The position numbers and the translations under genes were made by a program. A model generated the notes under the pieces. The model made no database searches, was not told the origin of the DNA, and saw only the letters and a list, made by a program, of their open reading frames with translations. Of a stretch of DNA of 57,817 nucleotides, positions 53,271 to 57,817 are shown piece by piece. This DNA comes from Verrucomicrobiales bacterium (GTDB lineage Bacteria; Verrucomicrobiota; Verrucomicrobiia; Limisphaerales; CAIMTB01), in assembly GCA_016795425.1 (NCBI GenBank), contig JAEUHG010000040.1, positions 1 to 57,817 of the forward strand, read 5' to 3'. The stretch's first letter is position 1. Every line of letters begins with the position of its first letter.

Positions 53271-55193
53271 CTAGGCCGGCTTCGGCTTGGGCACCAGGGG
53301 GGAGGATTTGCGGCCACCGCTGGCTGGAGCCTGGGACATCTCCTTGAAGCTGCGCCAATATCGGAGCGGCAGGAGCGCCATTCCGATGATCACCAATTGC
53401 GTGACATCAAACAGGATCAGCCACTTGAACGCGGCGTCCATGAAGCCGTAGCTGTGCAAGCCAATGCCAAGCATGTTCACCCCGAACCACGAAAAGGCGG
53501 TAATAACATTCCCAAACACCGCCGTGGCCATGAGCGCCTTCTCGGACAGCACCTTTCCCCAGCGCGCATGGAGATAAAACGCGTTCCAAATCACGATCAA
53601 CAAGGCCCCGTTTTCCTTCGGATCCCACCCCCAGAAACGTCCCCAGGATTGATCGGCCCAGATACCCCCCAACACCGTCCCCACAAAGCTGCACAGGATC
53701 GCGAAACAGGTAATGCCGTAGACCATGCGCGACAGCGTGCGGGCACCGTCCGCGGTCAGCGTCGAGGTCAGGAATCCGCGCAGGATGTAGAGCACCGCCA
53801 GGAAGCCGGCCACAAAAGTCGCCGAGTAACCCAAGGTGATCACCACCACGTGCGTCGCCAGCCAGAAGTTGGTGTCCAACACGGCGCGCAGCATCTCCAT
53901 GGTGTCGCCGCTTGTGGCGAGATTGTGCGCCACCACCAGCGTGCAAAAGCCGGTCACCCCGGCCACCACCGTACCAATGCCGTCCCGGTAAAACCGCTCC
54001 AGCAGCAATCCCAGGATCACCGTGCCCCAGCCGATGAAGATCGCCGACGAATAAAGATTGGTGACCGGGGGACGTCCCTCCAGCGCCATCCGGAATATCA
54101 AGCCCCCCGTGTGCACGACCAGCGCCACCCAGGTCAGGCTTACCGCCGTCCGCCGCAGGATCTCGTTGCGGTTGATCCAGGAAATGAACGCGCACAACAG
54201 CGCGCCGACATACAGCACCATGGATCGGTAGAAGGCCTGGAGGCGGTTATAAAAATGCTCGTTCTGCCCCTTGGTGACCTCCCTCTGGTATCCGTGTCCT
54301 TTCAGCCAGGTGTGGTAATCCGCCACCGCCTGGTTGAAACGGCCGGAATCCCCGGCGCGAAAGGCATCGTTCATGGCGGCGTAAAAGCCCATCGGCTCGG
54401 GCAGGCTTCCACGTCGCGCCGCCTCCATCATCGCTGTTCCGGCATTCTCCCAGTCCTCCTTGGCGTGCTCCGCGGTCGCCACCGGGATCATCAGCGGATA
54501 GGCGAACCTCGACACCATTTCAAATTCGGTGAGTTTGCCGACCAACGCGTCCAAGGCGGCTTGGTCGAAGGGCTTGCCCTCCCGTTGGGCTTCCGCCGCG
54601 GCGCGCCCGGGAGCGATGGATTGCTGATACGCCGCCTGAAATGGGACCAACTCAGTGATGGACTCCGGCTTCAGGCTGTTTTTGAGGCGACGGTACAGAA
54701 TCAAGCGGTTGTAGAGCCCCATCACGGCTTTCTCGAACGGCGTCTGCTGCTCCGGTTTCATGCCAGACCCATTGATTCGACGGGCCTCGTTTTCGAGGTC
54801 ACCCAGGGCCGGCTGGATCTCCGCAAAGGAGAAATGCTTGTCCTCACGCCGAATCTTCAGAAGTGCGATGACCTCGGGGTGATCCACCCGGAACGTCGGG
54901 CGGGTATCGGCCAGTTCCGGTCGGAACAACACCTCCTTGAGCCAGTCGATGGCGCTGAGCGTCAGGAGCGTCTTGCCGGTCGCACTGTCCGTGACCCGTA
55001 CGCTTTGCTTGGCCCGCAACTGCAGCAGCGCATTGCGAGCGACGGAGTCGAGGGGCTGGACGCGACCGTTGAGCAACACCGGCAGCCGTCCGAATTCGCG
55101 GCTTTGAAACTCCTTTTCCGCGGGCGGAATCAGGGTTGAGACCAGCCAGGCCACCGCCAAGCCTGCTACTAGCCAGGGCAGATAACGCTTCAT
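53271..55193 (-). CDS. CcsA/CcmF-type cytochrome c biogenesis protein
   Basis: This 640-residue inner-membrane protein handles heme and ligation to apocytochromes in cytochrome c maturation. TM1 (about residues 5-22) is followed by a large extracytoplasmic domain (about 25-340). At least seven more helices follow (about 350-600), including the tryptophan-rich heme motif 'WGRFWGWDPKENGALL' and conserved His in 'HVVVITLGYSATFVAG' and 'GIGLHSYGF'. The start at 55191-55193 is the first good one before TM1. System II normally needs a ResB partner, which is not adjacent here. The gene neighbours a cytochrome c-LRR gene, which supports the role. Confidence 0.85.
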   Translation of the reverse strand: MKRYLPWLVAGLAVAWLVSTLIPPAEKEFQSREFGRLPVLLNGRVQPLDSVARNALLQLRAKQSVRVTDSATGKTLLTLSAIDWLKEVLFRPELADTRPTFRVDHPEVIALLKIRREDKHFSFAEIQPALGDLENEARRINGSGMKPEQQTPFEKAVMGLYNRLILYRRLKNSLKPESITELVPFQAAYQQSIAPGRAAAEAQREGKPFDQAALDALVGKLTEFEMVSRFAYPLMIPVATAEHAKEDWENAGTAMMEAARRGSLPEPMGFYAAMNDAFRAGDSGRFNQAVADYHTWLKGHGYQREVTKGQNEHFYNRLQAFYRSMVLYVGALLCAFISWINRNEILRRTAVSLTWVALVVHTGGLIFRMALEGRPPVTNLYSSAIFIGWGTVILGLLLERFYRDGIGTVVAGVTGFCTLVVAHNLATSGDTMEMLRAVLDTNFWLATHVVVITLGYSATFVAGFLAVLYILRGFLTSTLTADGARTLSRMVYGITCFAILCSFVGTVLGGIWADQSWGRFWGWDPKENGALLIVIWNAFYLHARWGKVLSEKALMATAVFGNVITAFSWFGVNMLGIGLHSYGFMDAAFKWLILFDVTQLVIIGMALLPLRYWRSFKEMSQAPASGGRKSSPLVPKPKPA

Positions 55194-55230
55194 AGACAAC
55201 AAAACAGAACTGAATCTGCCTGAACTCTCG

Positions 55231-55246
55231 CCAGACGCCAGTCTGG
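55231..55246. promoter_or_regulatory. Perfect inverted repeat between divergent genes
   Basis: CCAGAC-GCCA-GTCTGG lies in the 84-bp gap between the leftward CcsA-type gene and the rightward large gene. It is a candidate operator. Confidence 0.35.
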
Positions 55247-55277
55247 ATCCAGGAGCTTTTCCCTGGCGCCCGAATCC

Positions 55278-57817
55278 ATGGCCCGCTACCACCCTGAGTC
55301 CATGCACCAAGCCCCCATCCATCCTCGCATCCTTCTTGGTGCCTGGTTCTTCGCATGGATCGGGATCGCCACCACCCAAGCCCAGAACCTCGCCGAACCC
55401 TGGATCCAGGCTTTCACGCTCGCCCCTGAGGGAAATGCCACTGTCCGCGTTGCCAATCTCCCAGGAACCTACGCCATTCTGTACCGGGGCGACGCCGTAA
55501 CCCCGATTCAGACCGCCACGGATTTGGCCACCACTTGGGTACCGGGCATTCCCGAATTCATTGACTTGCTTGATCCGACGGCCGTCGGGACGTCGAATGC
55601 CCGTTTTTATCGCGTCGAGTTCGTATCCCGGCTCCACCCCAAGGACAGCGATTCGGATGGCATGGATGACGTGTTCGAGCTCACCCATGGGCCGACCTTG
55701 GATCCGCTTCGCCGATCCGACGCCTTCGAGGATCCTGACCACGACGGACGTTCCAATCTTGCCGAGTTTCGGGGAGGCACCCATCCACTGCTCGCTGATC
55801 CGCCGCCGCCGCCATCATCTCCCACCCTCGATCCAACGCCCGGCGCGACACGCGGTCTTTTCCTGGAGTTGAGTGGCGAAGGCCCACCCGGAACCGATAT
55901 CCGAATTGAGGGCGGCGCTTCCTTGGCCACCAATCGGGTCGATGCGGCCGGACGTTTCGTTGTGCCAGTGACTTTGGCCAAGGACCGACTCAACCGGCTG
56001 TTCGTCAGTGCGATCGGCCCTGGTGGCTCCATCAGCCTCGGGCGCCCACTGGAGATCCTCCAGGATTCGCAGCCGCCCACGCTGTTTGCCGATTTTCCTA
56101 CCAACCAAATGATTCTGGCGACTGCCGAAGTCATGGTGGCTGGGCGGGTGGGCGATGCCCTGAGCGGATACGCCGGCCTGAAAGTCTGGGTGCACTCCGC
56201 TCCCAGTGAAGGCCCGACGCCGGACAGCCAAACCCGATTCCCGGATGCCAGTCCCTGGAGAGCCGTGGTGGATGTCGGCATCGGACCCAATGGCACCTAC
56301 GAACGCGCCGACGTTCCGCTGGTTCCCGGCAATAATGTGATCTCGGTAGTGGCCGACGACGCGCTCGGCAATCATTCCATCCGCCAAATCAACGTCGTTC
56401 GGAACGACCCTCAGGGACCTCGCCTGGTGGCCAGCGCCGGTGATCGACAGTCGACCGAAGTGCTCCGGCGCCTGACTCAACCGATCGTCGTGCGCGTGAC
56501 CCAGGCGGACGGTTCCCCGCTGGCGAACACGCCGTTGCTGTTCGAGGTCACGCGCAGCAACGGGCGTATGCTGCCCGTCGAATCCAATCCTCCGCTCACC
56601 GACTGGAGATCGGAACCCAGCGCCAACAGCCATGGCGCCATGCGGCTTTCGGTAGCTTCCGACAGTCAGGGGGAAGCCCGCGTCTGGTGGACACTCGGCA
56701 GCGACGCCGGTTGCGCCAACAACCGCGTCTGTGTCTCCAGCCCGGCGATCAGCAATGCCGTCTATTTCTGCGCCTCCGCTAAGCCGAACAGCGCCCGCCA
56801 GCTGAACATCGGGAGCGGCCATCGACAGAAACTGGAGGTTGGAGGGCTCGCTCCCGAACCACTCCGGGTCTGGGCGAGCGACGGCCTGAATCCCTCCGTT
56901 GGCGTTCCCATCACCTTTCGCGTGGTTCGTGGCCGTGGACGCCTCGTGCCGGGGGGTCGCGACTCCCCGGTTTCCGCCGCGACCCTCCGCGGCGCCCCCT
57001 CCGATGGCAGCACCGAACTCACCGTCCCCACGGGGCTCACGGGCCATGCGTCGGTCTCCTTCATTGCCGGACCGGAACCAGGGCAGCAACTGGTGGAAGC
57101 GACATTTCCCGGACAGTTCGGATTGCCGCCGACCTTCCTTCTCGAGGCCCTGGCGCGCGATCCGGATCTTCCCGGGACCTTCACGGGCCTTGTGCTCGAC
57201 AACACCAGCTGCCCGATTGGCGGCGCGGTCTGCGTGTTGGCCACCGGCCATAGCCAACAGTCGACCACCACCGATGTGCAGGGCCGCTTTCGTTTCGACC
57301 ATGTTCCGGGAGGAATGGGACATCTCCATGTGAACGGGCGGGTCGCCAACCGTTTGCTCGGCGCCAGCATTCCCACCAATAGCTTCCCTTCCCTTAGCTA
57401 TTCCGTGGTCACCGTCCCCAATGCGGCGAATTCACTGCCGACTCCGGTGCTTCTACCCCGCCTCAATCCGGCCAACGCCGTGGTCTATTATGGCACCAAC
57501 GACCTGGTCCTGACCTGCGCTGGCATCGACGGATTGAAGTTCACGATTCGAGCGAACTCCATGACCGATGAGCGCGGGAACCCGGTAAGGCCGGAGAATC
57601 CGGCGGTCGTCTCGCTGGATCAGGTCCATCACGACGATGTTCCCATGCCCATGCCCGATGGGGTGGCCCCGCCGTTCGCCTGGACCTTTCAACCCGGCGG
57701 AGCGCATTTCGATCCCAGTCGACCGGTCGCCGTCGAATACCCAAACATGAGCGGCCTGGCTCCTGGATCGGTGGCCTATTTTCTGAGTTTCAACCACGAC
57801 ACCGAACGCTTCGAGAT
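55278..57817 (+). CDS. Large exported surface protein, runs off the right edge
   Basis: An open frame starts at ATG 55278 (ATG 55302 also possible) and continues without a stop to the window end (at least 846 codons). The product has a signal peptide (about residues 15-35). An Asp-rich thrombospondin-3-like segment follows ('KDSDSDGMDDVFEL...DPDHDGRSNLAEF', about 120-165). Several beta-sandwich modules and a carboxypeptidase-regulatory-like module ('GTFTGLVLDNTSCPIGGAV...TTDVQGRFRFDHV', about 630-685) come next. The final part contains 'PGGAHFDPSR', 'PNMSGLAPGS' and 'FNHDTERF', patterns I associate with the N-terminal halves of giant bacterial Rhs-type surface proteins; the C-terminus is not seen. 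Confidence 0.8.
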   Translation, partial: MARYHPESMHQAPIHPRILLGAWFFAWIGIATTQAQNLAEPWIQAFTLAPEGNATVRVANLPGTYAILYRGDAVTPIQTATDLATTWVPGIPEFIDLLDPTAVGTSNARFYRVEFVSRLHPKDSDSDGMDDVFELTHGPTLDPLRRSDAFEDPDHDGRSNLAEFRGGTHPLLADPPPPPSSPTLDPTPGATRGLFLELSGEGPPGTDIRIEGGASLATNRVDAAGRFVVPVTLAKDRLNRLFVSAIGPGGSISLGRPLEILQDSQPPTLFADFPTNQMILATAEVMVAGRVGDALSGYAGLKVWVHSAPSEGPTPDSQTRFPDASPWRAVVDVGIGPNGTYERADVPLVPGNNVISVVADDALGNHSIRQINVVRNDPQGPRLVASAGDRQSTEVLRRLTQPIVVRVTQADGSPLANTPLLFEVTRSNGRMLPVESNPPLTDWRSEPSANSHGAMRLSVASDSQGEARVWWTLGSDAGCANNRVCVSSPAISNAVYFCASAKPNSARQLNIGSGHRQKLEVGGLAPEPLRVWASDGLNPSVGVPITFRVVRGRGRLVPGGRDSPVSAATLRGAPSDGSTELTVPTGLTGHASVSFIAGPEPGQQLVEATFPGQFGLPPTFLLEALARDPDLPGTFTGLVLDNTSCPIGGAVCVLATGHSQQSTTTDVQGRFRFDHVPGGMGHLHVNGRVANRLLGASIPTNSFPSLSYSVVTVPNAANSLPTPVLLPRLNPANAVVYYGTNDLVLTCAGIDGLKFTIRANSMTDERGNPVRPENPAVVSLDQVHHDDVPMPMPDGVAPPFAWTFQPGGAHFDPSRPVAVEYPNMSGLAPGSVAYFLSFNHDTERFE

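Overview
The window is high-GC DNA, dense with genes that often lack a clear Shine-Dalgarno sequence. It looks like a Verrucomicrobiota chromosome, probably near the Pedosphaera/Limisphaera side. The lineage is inferred from several traits together: a PEP-CTERM secreted protein, a planctomycete/verrucomicrobial-type cytochrome fused to leucine-rich repeats, several 1000-1600-residue exported proteins, C-termini of the 'FYR' type, Kdo synthesis (Gram-negative envelope), and glycoside hydrolases GH78 and GH127. No rRNA, tRNA, CRISPR array, phage gene or transposase was seen.

Left part (1-9.1 kb): a leftward run of a 1613-residue exported protein, a 1073-residue fibronectin-III-like protein and an FG-GAP protein cut by the window edge. 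A dispersed palindromic repeat (three copies in the window) forms part of the N-terminal coding sequence of the second gene. 9.1-16.5 kb: a GH78 alpha-L-rhamnosidase faces a coupled EamA transporter-GH127 pair (plant polysaccharide use), followed by a SAM methyltransferase. 16.6-21.5 kb: a giant secreted metalloprotease with alternating Calx-beta and golvesin-type modules. 21.8-22.9 kb: kdsB and a small zinc-ribbon membrane protein.

Central part (23.3-35.5 kb): the most interesting segment. It is one probable operon of eight genes: ABC-2 permease, three SPFH/band-7 proteins (HflK-like with an extra polytopic domain, HflC-like, and one with a His-rich tail), a P1B-type metal ATPase with a His-rich tail, an ABC ATPase, a second ABC-2 permease, and an unrecognised membrane-anchored helical protein. 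The pieces suggest a membrane-scaffolded metal-handling and export machine. I infer this from gene content; no complete system of this make-up is known to me by name.

Right part (35.5-57.8 kb): a PEP-CTERM protein, a secreted protein with duplicated carbohydrate-binding-like domains, an MscS channel, an SGNH hydrolase, an M24-like protein lacking metal ligands, a hybrid-looking sensor kinase with repeated OB-like periplasmic modules, an aldehyde dehydrogenase/CoA-transferase operon, a DUF4142 protein, a cytochrome c-LRR protein, a CcsA/CcmF-type cytochrome c biogenesis protein, and a large surface protein that runs off the right edge.
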